DNA from: Enoplolaimus lenunculus
Lineage: Eukaryota > Nematoda > Enoplea > Enoplida > Thoracostomopsidae
Assembly (NCBI GenBank): GCA_030248215.1
Contig: JASANG010001664.1
Span: 124,001 to 188,000, forward strand
Direction of reading: 5' to 3'
DNA: 64,000 nucleotides
The position numbers and the translations under genes are program-made. The notes beneath the pieces are model-generated. The model searched no databases. It was not told where the DNA came from and saw only the letters and a program-made list of their open reading frames with translations. This document shows, in pieces, positions 1-38,046 of this stretch. How positions within the stretch are numbered: the first letter of the stretch is position 1; each line of letters begins with the position of its first letter.

Positions 1-363
1 TGAGTGAAGAAGTATTAATAATCGAAAGGTATCTTATTTGTAATTTGGCATTTTCGGAATCACATGGGCTTAGAGGGACGCTGACCTTTTTGATACTTTT
101 CAATAGGATGTTATCACCAACTATAAAGCTCTGTTTTATTCATTAAATGATATTACGTTTGTATATATATTTACATATTATATGCAGTCGACTGAAATGA
201 GTGCAATTCTACGGAATAAATATTTTAAACAATGACTAGTCAACTTTGGTTGCAATATTTGCAATCAGCAATCCTTTACAAACAAATGTCTAAGCAATCA
301 CAAATTTAGTATTCATTTGCATTCTTATAAAAAATCAACTGGAACAGTGCCCAAAATGCGTAT
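1..363. other. AT-rich DNA upstream of the first gene
   Basis: No coding signal was found. The stretch around 218-375 shares two short blocks with other places in the window. One is a sequence around 225-260 that reappears in reverse complement near 49620-49660. The other is the block starting CTGGAACAGTGCCC at about 341, which recurs near 49721 and, diverged, near 52551. This suggests that part of the upstream region is an old dispersed repeat and not dedicated promoter sequence. Confidence 0.4.
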
Positions 364-777
364 ATGTGCGGAGTTCTCGCTTTAATTATTACTAGTCTGC
401 CAGCTTTGTGCAATGCGCAAAAGTTAGCGAAAACACAAAGATTTCGTTTTGACGGTAGACTGCCACCCTAGGGGGAGTATTGAGAATAGTAACCGCGTCC
501 TGTCGCCAGCTCTGAAATGTTCTTACGGCTACTGAATTTCAGATGTGTTTGCTTAGCACAAGATTCAAGTTGTGAACACAATGAAGAATGTTGCTCCAAT
601 AACTGCCAACGGGACAATCCGCAAGATGCCAAATTTTGTGGACCTACAGCTCCGAGCGGATCGTGCCAGTACGATATAGAGTGTGAAAAATTCGTTACTC
701 CTTCGGGATCGGTCGAAATGTGTGGAACATGCTCAAACAGTGGTCAATGTGAACCTCACTTGCTGCCATCAGAATAA
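364..777 (+). CDS. Small secreted cysteine-rich protein, two-exon model
   Basis: The model joins exon 1 (364-454) to exon 2 (557-777) over a GT-AG intron of about 102 bp in phase 1, giving 103 aa. Exon 1 begins MCGVLALIITSLPALCNA, a textbook signal peptide with likely cleavage before QK. Exon 2 is the better supported part. It carries ten cysteines, including a CC pair in the segment CEHNEECCSNNCQ, and then a second half with CQYDIECE and CGTCSNSGQCEP. A polyadenylation signal AATAAA follows at about 862. The CxxxxxCC pattern loosely recalls colipase/Dickkopf-type folds, but I do not recognise the family. Exon 1 overlaps a short dispersed repeat and its donor (G|GTAGAC) is weak, so the 5' end may be wrong. 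An alternative acceptor lies at 543. Confidence 0.45.
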
Positions 778-861
778 ACATTTCAATGAGAATTTATAGA
801 GAAAATTTACGATTAAAATGATGACTCTGATTAATAATACTGATTTTGACAATTGTAAACA

Positions 862-867
862 ATAAAA
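862..867 (+). promoter_or_regulatory. Poly(A) signal for the 5' cysteine-rich gene
   Basis: AATAAA lies about 85 bases after the stop codon at 775-777, in T/A-rich sequence. The spacing fits a short 3' UTR. Confidence 0.45.
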
Positions 868-1127
868 TATGAAATGATGCTTACAACTTTATTATATTTT
901 ATTTTAAACTTTTTAAAAAGCTTTATTTTTAGTAGCAAACACGGCCAATCCGTAAAAATGCTCAATCTTCAATAATACTTGACTTTTACATTAAGGCTTT
1001 TGTTGGCGAGTGTAGCGATTGAGTAAATTTTCTTTAATCATTGCAAATTGTATTCTGCAGCCTGTAAAAGTGTATCTTGCGAGTTTTCCGGTTTGAGTGA
1101 ATGCGTAGGACAGGGCCGTAACAGAAG

Positions 1128-1537
1128 CACCAGCCAGTGTGTAACCCGATATCCGTTTCCGGCAAAAATCTGTGTCCGTTTCCGGGTCCGTTATAGAAAT
1201 AACGGAAATTACGTTACATTTTTACGTTCAAAATATTTATAAATCACGTATATATATTTCTCGCTTTTTGCTTGTTACAGACCTGCGACAATTGTTCGAA
1301 ATGAAAAAAATTAATACAAAATTCATCCAAAACTTTATAAATTTCGATGCATCCGCCATTTCTTTTTTAAAATCTTTAAAAGACCGGTAAATTTTTGCAC
1401 TCCTAAATTGTGTTAGCAGAAAAATAAAACATTTTTTACCTTTATACTTCAACATTCGTCTTTCATTTCCGTTTCTGTTACTTTTATATCCGTTTCCGTT
1501 TCCAATTCCGTTCTTTTTACTCACCGTTTACACATCT
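1128..1537. mobile_element. hAT-like non-autonomous TIR element, copy 1
   Basis: This is about 400 bp, homologous along its length to 2738-3092. Shared landmarks are the TATAGAAATAACGGAAA block, the GTTACAGA...TTGTTCG block, AAATTCATCC, CGATGCAT and AAAATAAAAC. The ends are inverted: CCAGTGTGTAACCC at the left and GTTTACACATCTGG at the right, close to a CAGGGTGTAAAC terminus like those of other CAGGG-ended elements in this window. No transposase is coded. It is diverged and therefore old. The ORFs in it are fortuitous. Confidence 0.5.
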
Positions 1538-1784
1538 GGAAAAGCATATTTGTAAGCCTAGGCCTCTGACAGTTTGATTTCCCGTTCCTCGAATAAAATG
1601 TGGTAGGAATGTATCTATATTTAGTTTGTCTAATTAGTTTGAAACTTATCAAGAACTATTTTTCTGTCCAACGTATCCTTCAACCAACTGGCCACCACCA
1701 CAGATTCATACTAAATTCAATATGCTATTCGTACCTGAGAAACACAGCGAACGTTTTCAGAGTGATGTGGGTGAACAGACAAAA

Positions 1785-2364
1785 CTTGAATGTCATATGA
1801 TATTTACTTACAAACAACCGCTCTCAGAAAATCAATGTGTACAATAGGCGGTATGACACGTGATACTGAGGGACATTTATGCGTATATCATATGATATTC
1901 CAAAATTACAACGAATATCATATGATATTCAGCGAGACAGTGTATTGTTTGGGTGCTAATAAATTAATGGAAAGTCGGACGGCAAAGGCACCGTTGTGCT
2001 TAAAATACCAAATACACGTCTGCAAATTCATTTCCAGCACAAAACCGCTAAGAAAATCAGATTCATATATCAAAAATTCAAATTTCAAGTTCTAGTATCA
2101 TATGATATTCAACAGGACAATTTGAATACTTATGTTACCTCAAGTATGCAGACAATTGAAAATATATTATATGATATTCGCTGACAATACGTCGAATATC
2201 ATGTGATATTGAAGGACAAAAGGTGACCTACACATGAAGATAGCAGACAAATACGACTTTTTGAATATGATATAGAGTCTATTAGCAGAAAAACTGTTAC
2301 CCAATAGGCTAATAGGGACAAAACGTGTCCCAATTTGCCCTGGTTATAACGTGAACCCCGCATA
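1785..2364. mobile_element. Palindrome-rich Harbinger-like element (ATCATATGATATTC family), copy 1
   Basis: The region is studded with the near-palindrome ATCATATGATATTC and variants at about 1793, 1888, 1917, 2097, 2167 and 2197. It ends GTTATAACGTGAACCCCGCA followed by TAA. The same order of blocks (CAACAGGACAATTTGAAT, GTTACCT, GCAGACAA, AGGTGACC, GCAGACAAATACGA) recurs in the opposite orientation at 43345-43590 and, more diverged, at 34070-34620, 36425-36677 and 51590-51922. The GCGGGGTTCACGTTA terminus matches the TTA-flanked element at 40373-40886, so a PIF/Harbinger-type origin is inferred. No protein is coded. Confidence 0.5.
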
Positions 2365-2369
2365 AATTT

Positions 2370-2600
2370 CAGTGAGTTGATTTCAACTCAGAGTGAGTTA
2401 AATCAATTCAGTGTTCTGAGTTGATACATGTCTGACTGAGTTGAAAAATTAACTCCAGATTTTAACTCATTTATTATTAACTCAGACTGAGGTGATTTGA
2501 AACTTCATATTATCTACTGAGTTGTGTAACCAGACGCTGTTAATAGTCGATAACCAACTCCGGATCTTAATCGGAGTTGGTTAAGCAACTCAGAAAGAAT
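2370..2600. mobile_element. Diverged AACTCA-rich MITE fragment
   Basis: Short inverted ACTCA/TGAGT motifs repeat throughout, as in the better preserved TA-flanked MITEs between 36.1 and 42.1 kb. The CACTGTAAATTCC ends are not preserved, so this is a decayed or partial copy. It directly follows the Harbinger-like terminus at 2364. Confidence 0.4.
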
Positions 2601-2737
2601 TCGTTAAGTACTCAATTTTGTAGTGTTGCATTCATGTATTTCGCGTAGTATTCAGTTTATGGCATTTTTTATTTCAAAGATTTATTGTAATGTCAAGAAA
2701 TATGAGTCAAAACAAGTAAACATAATAACAGTCAACT

Positions 2738-3092
2738 GACACCAGGACGTAAAACCGGACATACATTTCTGGTAAAAATCGGTGCCTGTTCCGATATAGA
2801 AATAACGAAAATGTTATTTTTACGCTCTAATTATAAATCGCGTATATACTGAGCAAGTTTTCGTTACAGATATGCTGCTGTTGTTCGTAATGTAATAAAA
2901 GTTTTGAAATTCATCCGAAATTCTAAAAACTCCGATGCATGAGAGCTATCTTTCCTTTAAAATTATTTGAAAACCCAATGAGGGCGACGCAATTGTATTG
3001 CCAAAAATAAAACTTTTTTGAAACTTTTTAAACTTTCTGAGAACTATCCGTTTCCATTGTTTGTACTAGCCGTATACACCCTGATTGACACA
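2738..3092. mobile_element. hAT-like non-autonomous TIR element, copy 2
   Basis: This is a diverged sister of 1128-1537 with the same order of conserved blocks. The right end reads GTATACACCCTG, the inverse of a CAGGGTGTATAC terminus; the left end is less clear (CCAGGACGTAAAAC). It is non-coding. Confidence 0.45.
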
Positions 3093-3844
3093 TTACCCTT
3101 GAGATTTCTCATCATCGATAATCGTCCGCAGTGGGTATCCAAAATTTAATAAAAGGAGTCCTTGCCATCGCTGTATATGAGTTAATAAACTTCGGCCGAA
3201 AAGCGAACGAAAAGCCAAACTAAATGAAAAACTAAATCTTATCGCAAAACTTTAGGGCACTCCAAGATTGAACAGCCTATGCATCTGCTAGTGATTATCA
3301 TCAGCTAATTTATTGCTTATAATCTGAAATATTTCGGGAACTTTTTGACCACTGGACTTTCATATCTGTCTGGTTCTATTTCAAAAATTTCGGTTTGCAA
3401 AAACTCAAAAAATGGTGCAAGCGGCACTCGTATTCGACGCCTACAACATAATGCGTTTTGAATAATTTGTGCATAGCTACGACGTTGTAGTTAGGCGTTC
3501 AAATTGGCTGGTGATCCATAATAACAAACGCAGCCTTTAATAGCAGTCAAAATAACGAAAATTGAAATTTTTCTGCAACCCAGCCAGTGACTATAAAATT
3601 TGTTAACATGTAATCTCGTGGCTAGTAGTTGTGTAGTTTTGTAGTTTTTAATTTTCGCAGGTAAACTCATTGCAAAGGCAAATGTAAACTTTGTAACCCG
3701 TTTTTAGCCAATTACTTATCCGTCGCCCCTGGAATTTCTAACTGGCTAAATAATTGTTTGGTGTTAGCCAAATGGGCTCAAACATTTTTGGACCGCAGCA
3801 AGTATGTACTGAAGTATTTTATAATTTTATTCTATCAACAATAC
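3093..3844. other. Intergenic DNA with no recognised feature
   Basis: I see no exon, RNA gene or clear repeat here. It separates the hAT-like copy from the tandem SINE-bearing duplication upstream of the BRR2 gene. Confidence 0.4.
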
Positions 3845-4030
3845 TGTGACATGCGGATGCATGGAGGCAAATAATAACCTCATGCTGATGCTGTACATCG
3901 GTAAAAACACTGCTGCGTATGTAGTGCCTTCAGATGCAGCAGCAGTAAAACATTGAAGAACCAAGATACACGTGTATAATGTTGAGGTTCTTATAAGGCA
4001 TAAAAACAGAAAAACTCAGCAGTTGATTGT

Positions 4031-4173
4031 GAGGCGGCGTGGCTCAGTGGATAGCGCGCTGGACTGAAAATCTGTCGATCCGAGTTCGAAACCAATTGGG
4101 AGTGTCCCTCATTTTCAGCTGCTGAGAACTAAAAACTGAAAAACTGTCGTACCCAGCCTATCCAACTTATCAC
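4031..4173 (+). mobile_element. tRNA-Phe-derived SINE, copy 1
   Basis: A pol III split promoter is visible: box A TGGCTCAGTGG and box B GAGTTCGAAAC, spaced as in a tRNA gene. The anticodon-loop context GGACTGAAAATCT resembles tRNA-Phe (GAA). The 3' body CATTTTCAGCTGCT...AAAACTG is shared with the SINE at 5725-5860, which has a different head. The acceptor stem does not close, so this is not a functional tRNA gene. Confidence 0.6.
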
Positions 4174-4458
4174 ATGGTGACCACGATGGGACCGCAATGG
4201 CAAACTGCCGCGGTAGAACCCAAAATACATAAGTTGGCGGTCAAGGGACGACCTTGTAGAAAAACCGGGGGATGTGACATGCGGATGCATGGAGGCAAAT
4301 AATAACCTCATGCTGATGCTGTACATCGGTAAAAACACTGCTGGATATGTAGTGCCTTCAGATGCAGCAGCAGTAAAACATTGAAGAACCAAGATACACG
4401 TGTATAATGTTGAGGTTCTTATAAGGCATAAAAACAGAAAAACTCAGCAGTTGATTGT

Positions 4459-4602
4459 GAGGCGGCGTGGCTCAGTGGATAGCGCGCTGGACTGAAAATC
4501 TGTCGATCCGAGTTCGAAACCAATTGGGAGTGTCCCTCATTTTCAGCTGCTGAGAACTAAAAACTGAAAAACTGTCGTACCCTAGCCTATCCAACTTATC
4601 AC
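4459..4602 (+). mobile_element. tRNA-Phe-derived SINE, copy 2
   Basis: This is the duplicate of the SINE at 4031-4173 inside the tandem repeat, with the same box A, GAA anticodon context, box B and CAGCTGCT tail. It ends at the duplication boundary CTTATCAC. Confidence 0.6.
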
Positions 4603-4909
4603 AAATACCAATGGCCGTCTGGGCTGTAGCTCGCATGCTGTAGTGTGAAACTACTGGGATTTGTGCGTAAAGCAAGGCACTAGCAAGTGTTATGCGCTTT
4701 GATCTTGTCTCCGCTCCTACTGGAAATTATCTTCGTAGCTTTGTTGTGAACTAGATGTCACTTGTTTTGGCTATGTTTTGTTTCTGTTGTATTTGCCCGG
4801 TTTTGGTTTTTTCAGCTATCGTTTGTCGGTTCTTAATGTATACTTTCTGAATAATTGCATTTCGTTGGTACAACAATTTAATTTGGCTGCATAGCTAAGC
4901 AGTGAAGTC

Positions 4910-32667
<27,758 letters not shown>

Positions 32668-33248
32668 AAATAGGGTTGTAGATTGTGGTATTTGGAGGAA
32701 ACAGGATTGTTTTTTAATGTAGGTCGGTCATGTCTATAACAGTCGTGAGTATTCTCAAATGTGTATAGAACCTACCACCATTTTTGAAATAATTTTTAAC
32801 TAAAAAACAACGAGAAAAAAACTCCACAAAACGCTCGAGCTCTGAGAGTTTGTTGAAGACTTGTTCTAAGTTGTGTTCCGTGAACGTTGAAGGTGCCGCA
32901 CCGAACGATGTAGGTTAATTGTAGGATCTGCCTAAAACGGTTTTACTCTGCGTTGAATTTTGGCAAGTTACGTTAACATGTGGCACGGACATATATTTTT
33001 GTCAACAGTTAAAGTGGAACTGATCCAAGCCTGTAGATACCACTTGCGCCTGAATTGTCTTAAACGAGGTATTACCTTTGTAGGTTGTACAGCCGGAGAT
33101 GAAAAATCCGGAGCCACAGAAGTTTGTTTGGTGCGTTTGTTTTTAAATTTTGATACAAATTCTAATAAAAAAATTCTGAAATTTCGCAAAAATAAGTGAA
33201 ACCAAAAGGTTTACGACACCTTACATAATATTTGCTAAAATTAGCAAA
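32668..33248. other. BRR2 3' flank
   Basis: No consensus AATAAA is seen in the first few hundred bases after the stop. A variant signal such as AATAAT (about 32790) may serve. A 79-codon frame on the plus strand and an overlapping one on the minus strand at 32960-33199 have no recognisable features. Confidence 0.35.
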
Positions 33249-33516
33249 TTAACCCCTTGTCACATTAAGTTGCCTATAGGCAACTCAGCGCAGTGTATCT
33301 ACGTTAAATAATATATATCGCACCGTGTTTAACAATTGCAACACGTATACATAGTACTAAATCACAAGGCGCGAGAACCCCCTCGGGCTCGTGCGTCAAG
33401 CTCCTATAGCTGAGTGGTGATGGTATACGCCTCCCACTCCTGTCACTGGAGTTCGAATCCTAGCATAAAAGTAGGTCTCAGGGGAAATAGAAAATATTCA
33501 TGTGAGAAAGGGTTTA
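33249..33516 (+). mobile_element. TTAA-flanked MITE with internal tRNA-like promoter, copy 1
   Basis: The termini are CCCCTTGTCACATTAAG and its inverse CATGTGAGAAAGGG, flanked by TTAA at the left and TTTA at the right. Inside, near 33399-33465, is a tRNA-like block with box A TAGCTGAGTGG and box B GAGTTCGAATCC. The TTAA plus CCC(T) termini are piggyBac-like. There is no transposase. Confidence 0.65.
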
Positions 33517-33541
33517 GCGAAAAATTTTCAGTGGACTATCT

Positions 33542-33809
33542 ATAACCCCTTCTCACATTGAGTTGCCTATAGGCAACGCAGCGCAGTGTATATACGTTAA
33601 ATAATATATATCGCACCGTGTTTAACAATTGCAACGTATACATAGTACTAAATCACCACAAGGCGTGAGAACCCCTCGGGCTCGAGCGTCATGCTCCTAT
33701 AGCTGAGTGGTGATGGTATACGCCTCCCACTAAAGTCACTGGAGTTCGAATCCAAGCATAAAAGTAGGTCTCATGCGAAATAGAAAATATTCATGTGAGA
33801 AAGGGTTAA
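33542..33809 (+). mobile_element. TTAA-flanked MITE with internal tRNA-like promoter, copy 2
   Basis: This is in the same orientation as copy 1 and only about 25 bp downstream of it, so the pair looks like a tandem array. The right end GAGAAAGGG|TTAA is clean; the left flank is ATAA. The tRNA-like box A and box B are conserved, while the stretch between them varies (ACTCCTGTCACT versus ACTAAAGTCACT). Confidence 0.65.
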
Positions 33810-34069
33810 ATATGTTAACTACATTATTTCTTCGCCTCTGGCTCTGGGAAGATTTGTTGTCCGCCGGCTTCTGCTCCAGGATTTTTACCTCCGGTTGCAG
33901 CATGGAACAACTGTAACGAAATTTATTTGTTGCGCATTGCATATTTTGTATTTCTTTAATTCACTGTCAGTTGAAATAAATATTTCGTATTGTTTGTCGA
34001 GCGGATAGGTTTGGGAGCTGTAAAGGAAAGCTTAAAACTTTTTTTGCTTAGGCTTATATGTATAGTATT
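33810..34069. other. Short intergenic stretch with CTCCGG-type low-complexity repeat
   Basis: CTGGCTCTGG / CTCCAGG / CTCCGG motifs at 33835-33900 resemble the ends of the CAGGGTACAACC element at 36699-37608. No gene was found. Confidence 0.4.
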
Positions 34070-34625
34070 ATACGGAGTTCATGTTATACCGGGGCAGCTT
34101 GGGACGTACTTTTCTCTTAGACTTTTGGTAACTGTCTGCTTATAGGCGCCTTATATTCAAAAAGTCTTGTTTGTCTGCTATCATCATGATGTGTTGTTCA
34201 CTTTTTGTTCTTCCGTGATATTCGCCGTATTGTCTGTGAATATGATATAATTTGTTATGTGCATAATTGAGGTAACTAGCCAAATTGACTTGTTAATTTG
34301 TATTTTTGAACAATAACGCCGTAATTCTGAGACATTTTGTGTCGGAAACGAATTTTCCGGCGACATTTTAAATATTAAAGTACGTCTGTGCCTCTGTCGG
34401 CTAGTTTCTGCGCATTTATAAGCAGGCGAAGATTGCACCGTCTCGCTCAATATATGATATTTATTAGCAGAATTTTGGAATATGGTATTCGCGTGGTCCC
34501 ATAGTATATATCGCACGACATGCCGACTTGTACTTACACATTGAACATTTGACACCGGTGGTTTATAAGCTAAAATGACACTCAAGTTGTCTGTTGACCC
34601 GATATAAGAGCCTGAAATTTAACGT
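34070..34625. mobile_element. Palindrome-rich Harbinger-like element, diverged copy
   Basis: It begins GGAGTTCATGTTATACCGGGGC, the degraded inverse of the family end GTTATAACGTGAACCCCGCA. It contains GTCTGCTATCATCATGATG, TTTTTGTTCTTCCGTGATAT and CATACCGAC-like blocks shared with 43345-43590 and 36425-36677. A 133-codon minus-strand frame runs through it but reads the palindromic repeat and is not a gene. Confidence 0.45.
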
Positions 34626-35515
34626 TGAGGAGTATGCTCATACTACTGTTCCGCCCTATCTTACACATTGGCATGACACCTAAGTGTGTTCGCTTCTGCA
34701 TAACGTTACGATACAGCCTACACAGCAATCAAAAATTAACTCTTAAAACATAAGAATACTTTATATAATGCTTCAGACTGTCTAGGCTTTCGGCAGCTCA
34801 TGGCTTTTTACAGAACTCCAAGTTTTCTCACAAAACTATGATCGATCGAAGCATTCTGAAAACAACTTAACAATCGAAGCTAGTTAGCTCGACGCTTTAA
34901 CGACTTTGCAGTTAAATTTTGAAAATTCTTTAAAAATTTAAATTTTGTGCCGTTTTTGTGCGTATATATTTCTCACATATTTTCTTTTATTAATCATGAA
35001 CACGCCCTTGCGTACGAAACAAGCAATAATATCGGCTAGTAATCCTCAGTTGATATACCGTGTTTTGACATCTGTTTAGAAGGATTTCTGCAAGGTAGTC
35101 TGTACTTTTAAACCATGAAACTTGATTGACAATTGTGCCTTCAATTAAAATGGATCTGCCGTCCGTAGAGAAAAATGCGCGTCCCAAGTTGATACCTGCA
35201 TAACACAATATACAAATTCAAATACATGTTAAAATATACGCATAAAGCAAACATGCTTCGTCTTATAGAATAGAAGACAAAGAAGAAGTAAACAACAAGG
35301 TTCTATATTCAGAATTGTTCAGTTAGAAGTATAAAAGCAAATTTGTATTTGAGTATATACAAATCTGCTTCAATGCTGCACAAAATACGTATGTGGCCCG
35401 TTCCAGCTTTTAATATATAGATAAATTTGTCACACCTTCCATCCATTTTAAAATGATAAATGTATAGTTGCTTACGTAATAAACTTTATGACTCTTGCAC
35501 ACGTTCTGTTTCACA
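34626..35515. other. Intergenic DNA with no recognised feature
   Basis: AT-rich sequence without an exon signature, RNA gene or clear repeat boundary. A 72-codon minus-strand frame at 34990-35208 is unsupported. Confidence 0.35.
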
Positions 35516-35519
35516 TTTT

Positions 35520-35870
35520 CGCTATAGGCTAAGACTTCGAACACCGCTCTCAATTAAGCTTAAGGTTTAGGCGTAGGTGTCAAACGCTGTAAAATGACGC
35601 ACTTATGCCTAAGCTAAGAACGGGTCTAAAAAGAATCTCTTTGTATAAGCTTAACTCACTGTCTCATTGGAATAGCACAAAACTAAAATATTGTTACAGT
35701 ATAATCATATTCCTAAACATAACTCTTTGTCCTAACCTAGCGTAAGAAAAAGTGTATACCTTAGTCTAAAGCCTAAACCTCTAGCAAAAAATTAAGTCTA
35801 AAGCTTAAGCACATGCTCTGTTGCAGTCCCGGACAAAAACGCTCCGCCCAAAATCGCTACGTGAATCAGT
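35520..35870. mobile_element. Decayed TTAGGC-type TIR element
   Basis: Runs of CTAAGCTTAAG, CCTAAGCTAAG, CCTAACC and CCTAAACC-like units occur between 35555 and 35815. They are followed by TTGCAGTCCCGGACAAAAACGC, a degraded version of the right terminus (GCAG...AACGTTCCGCCC) seen at 59510-59545. It is an old copy. Confidence 0.4.
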
Positions 35871-36185
35871 GTTCGGAACCTGCTCGCAGGACGTGGGCTG
35901 ATTTTCAATGAATTAACTTTTGGCAGAACAGTGCATCATCGATTCGATTGTCGCGTATCGGAATGTGAACAGCGTTTTAAATTGACAAATTCAGACAACA
36001 AAATGGATTCAGCGAGTTTTATTGTTTTCGATCCAATAAAAACTCAAAGTAAATATCTGGTAAAGTTTACTGTACAGATTTCTGTTTATATTTTTAGCGT
36101 CACAAAATCAAAACAAATGTTATGACCCTTCAAAATTTTTAGCGATATTTATTGGCAGCTGGGTTTCTAAAATCTTGGCCCATAG

Positions 36186-36345
36186 ACAGTAAATTGCAGT
36201 GAGTAAATTTTAACTCAGAGTTGACTCCACTCAGAAGCCTGAGCTGTGAATTAGTTTTTTTTCGGAACTCAAAAATTCTGAATTGACTCAACTCATTCTG
36301 AGTTAATCTATCAACTCATCCCGAATTGCTAATTTATTACATTTG
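36186..36345. mobile_element. AACTCA-type mariner-like MITE, partial
   Basis: The left end CAGTAAATTGCAGTGAG, then dense ACTCA/GAGTT motifs. The right terminus is missing. Confidence 0.45.
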
Positions 36346-36424
36346 ATTTGGCTTTACCTTTATGCAAATTTTGAGTTTTTTGGCTTGTCGTTCGCTTGTA
36401 AAAATCAAGTATTTACCACCGACG

Positions 36425-36677
36425 GATATTATATGATATTTGTTGTAATTTCGAAATATCATACGTTACATTCGCATATATGTCTGCTAGTATCACATGA
36501 CATACCGACTCTTGTGCACATGAACTTTTGAAATGGTTGTTTGCAAAGGTAATGTCATTAAACATCCGAGTTTATGTCTGCTGACCGATGTGAGAGCCCG
36601 AATTTTAAGGTTTAAGTCGAATCCACACAGGGCAAACGTGACAAGCCTTCCCTGGTTAAAACGTAAATTCCGCATGA
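36425..36677. mobile_element. Palindrome-rich Harbinger-like element, partial
   Basis: TTATATGATATTTG, ATCATACG and CACATGACATACCGAC blocks, ending CTGGTTAAAACGTAAATTCCGCA before TGA, a degraded family terminus. Confidence 0.45.
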
Positions 36678-36698
36678 TTCACTTATACCTATTTTAAT

Positions 36699-37608
36699 CA
36701 GGGTACAACCGTAGCTCTGCCTCCGGCTGCGGCTCTGGCAGAAAACGGATCTCCGGTTCTGGCTCCGGTAGAATTTTTGCCCGAGAAACTGTCTAGATAA
36801 TAAGAGGGGTCCGCATTCTGAGCCCCAATTAATAGGAGTCTGCTTTCCTAATAGAGTCTGTAAGAGCGGATAAAATCCTTAAACCCTAATTAGAGTCCAT
36901 AAATGTCAATTTCCCCTAATAGCGCATAAATGACTCCAGGACGAAATAAAGTTAGGTCGAAACTTTAACGCGTATTAAAGTTTTGAAAGAACGTTTAGTA
37001 AGTATAAACACGAAGGGTAGCGCACTGTAAATATCAGTGAGTTAATTTTAACTCAAAATGGGTTGAATCACTCAGTCTGAGTTAGGACTATCAGAACTCA
37101 GAGTTTTGAGTTGATTCAATTCAATCTGAGTTAAAAAACCAACTACACAAAGTCAACTCAACATAGAGTGAGAATCAACTCAACTCAGAGCGAGTTAATT
37201 TTTACTGATATTAATTCAGAAATAACCAACTCGCTAGCTTAATTTATAAATCAACTCATTAGAATTTACAGTGCGGATGGCTGGCTAAAAATAAGTAACA
37301 GTCCCCCCTCTATTCGGGTAACTACACTATCGGCAATTTCGGTAGTAAAATTTTACATAGTTTTACAAAATGTATCTGTTTGGCGCGTTGCGGAACGTTT
37401 TTTTGCACAATTTTGGCCATAGAATTGCTGAAACTTTGTAACAAACAAGCGTAAAACCAAACGATTTTTAACAACACTTTATAGATATTTGATAAAATAT
37501 ACAAATTTAACGTTATATTAACTACATAATTTCGCCTTACCTCCGGCTCCGGCAAGTTTCGCTGACCTCGGTTTTGGCTCAGCTTTTAACGACACGTTGC
37601 ACCCTGAA
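36699..37608. mobile_element. hAT-like CAGGG...CCCTG element with a nested MITE
   Basis: The left end CAGGGTACAACCGTAG plus CTCCGGCT-type arrays, and the right end ACCTCGGTTTTGGCTC...GTTGCACCCTG, are inverse to each other. An AACTCA-type MITE occupies 37023-37273, so this is probably an older element with a later insertion. The flanks show no clear 8-bp duplication. Confidence 0.5.
37023..37273. mobile_element. AACTCA-type mariner-like MITE
   Basis: The ends CACTGTAAATATCAGTGAG and TTAGAATTTACAGTG are inverted. The interior is an almost continuous set of inverted ACTCA/TGAGT words able to fold into a long hairpin. It lies inside the CAGGG-ended element 36699-37608. Confidence 0.6.
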
Positions 37609-37975
37609 ATGTTAAACATGGTAACATCCAAACAGTTTCAGTCACTCGTCTTACGCTTAACTTCTGAAATACTTTGTATTAATTCGCATCTAAATTTAAA
37701 ATACTTATGCGACTGAATTATGTAAATACTTAACTTTTAACACAAAAATTGAAAAATACAAATTCTAAAAAACTTAGATGCATCACAAACAAAAGTTGTG
37801 CCCTGTATCAAGAAGGTATGAGTTAGGCCTGAAATCTTCATTTATTCTCAGTCCGCGTTGCTAATCGATATCCGCATTAGGCTTGACAGATAACTGTTAG
37901 TAAATGACGTGTGGATTTTTAGAAACGACTGTTTGTCTAAATATAAATATAGACAGTATTAGGTAAAAATAAACT

Positions 37976-38046
37976 ATGACTAAATACACGCAATCTATAT
38001 CTATTCTCTTGTTGAAAGCTTTCTGTATCGCGTTAACAATAACTGG
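37976..38046 (+). CDS. Exon 1 of the three-TIL gene: signal peptide
   Basis: ATG opens 23 codons of hydrophobic sequence with LLLKAFCIALTIT, ending ACTGG|GTAAGT. The phase-2 end joins exon 2 in the open frame beginning SIAQVEPQ. The tandem paralogue has an equivalent first exon at 57834 with the same phase, which supports the call. Confidence 0.75.

Larger units (their letters stand above)
3845..4602 (+). repeat. Tandem duplication of about 330 bp with SINE inside
   Basis: Bases 3845-4173 and 4273-4602 are nearly identical direct repeats (start TGTGACATGCGGATGC, end CCAACTTATCAC), separated by about 99 bp unique to the gap. I noticed very few differences, such as TGCGTATG versus TGGATATG and an extra T in CCCTAGCC. 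The duplication is therefore recent, or both copies derive from one young repeat family. Each unit holds a tRNA-Phe-like SINE head. The second copy ends about 310 bp before the BRR2 start codon. Confidence 0.8.

Noticed and set aside
1048-1110. Possible cysteine-containing exon (AACKSVSCEFSGLSECVG) after a CTGCAG acceptor-like site
   Set aside because: No GT donor in the right place and no partner exon. It runs into repeat sequence GGACAGGGCCGTAACAG. It may be a remnant of a cysteine-rich gene but is too short to call.
4031-4103. Functional tRNA-Phe gene
   Set aside because: The anticodon context is right but the acceptor and T stems are mismatched and there is a SINE body downstream; it also exists in two tandem copies with the body.
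33399-33470. Functional tRNA gene
   Set aside because: Box A and box B are good but the acceptor stem does not pair, and the block recurs inside TIR elements, so it is tRNA-derived repeat sequence.
34184-34585. 133-codon minus-strand ORF, among the longest simple ORFs outside BRR2
   Set aside because: It overlaps the palindrome-rich Harbinger-like element, and the translated sequence has no domain signature.
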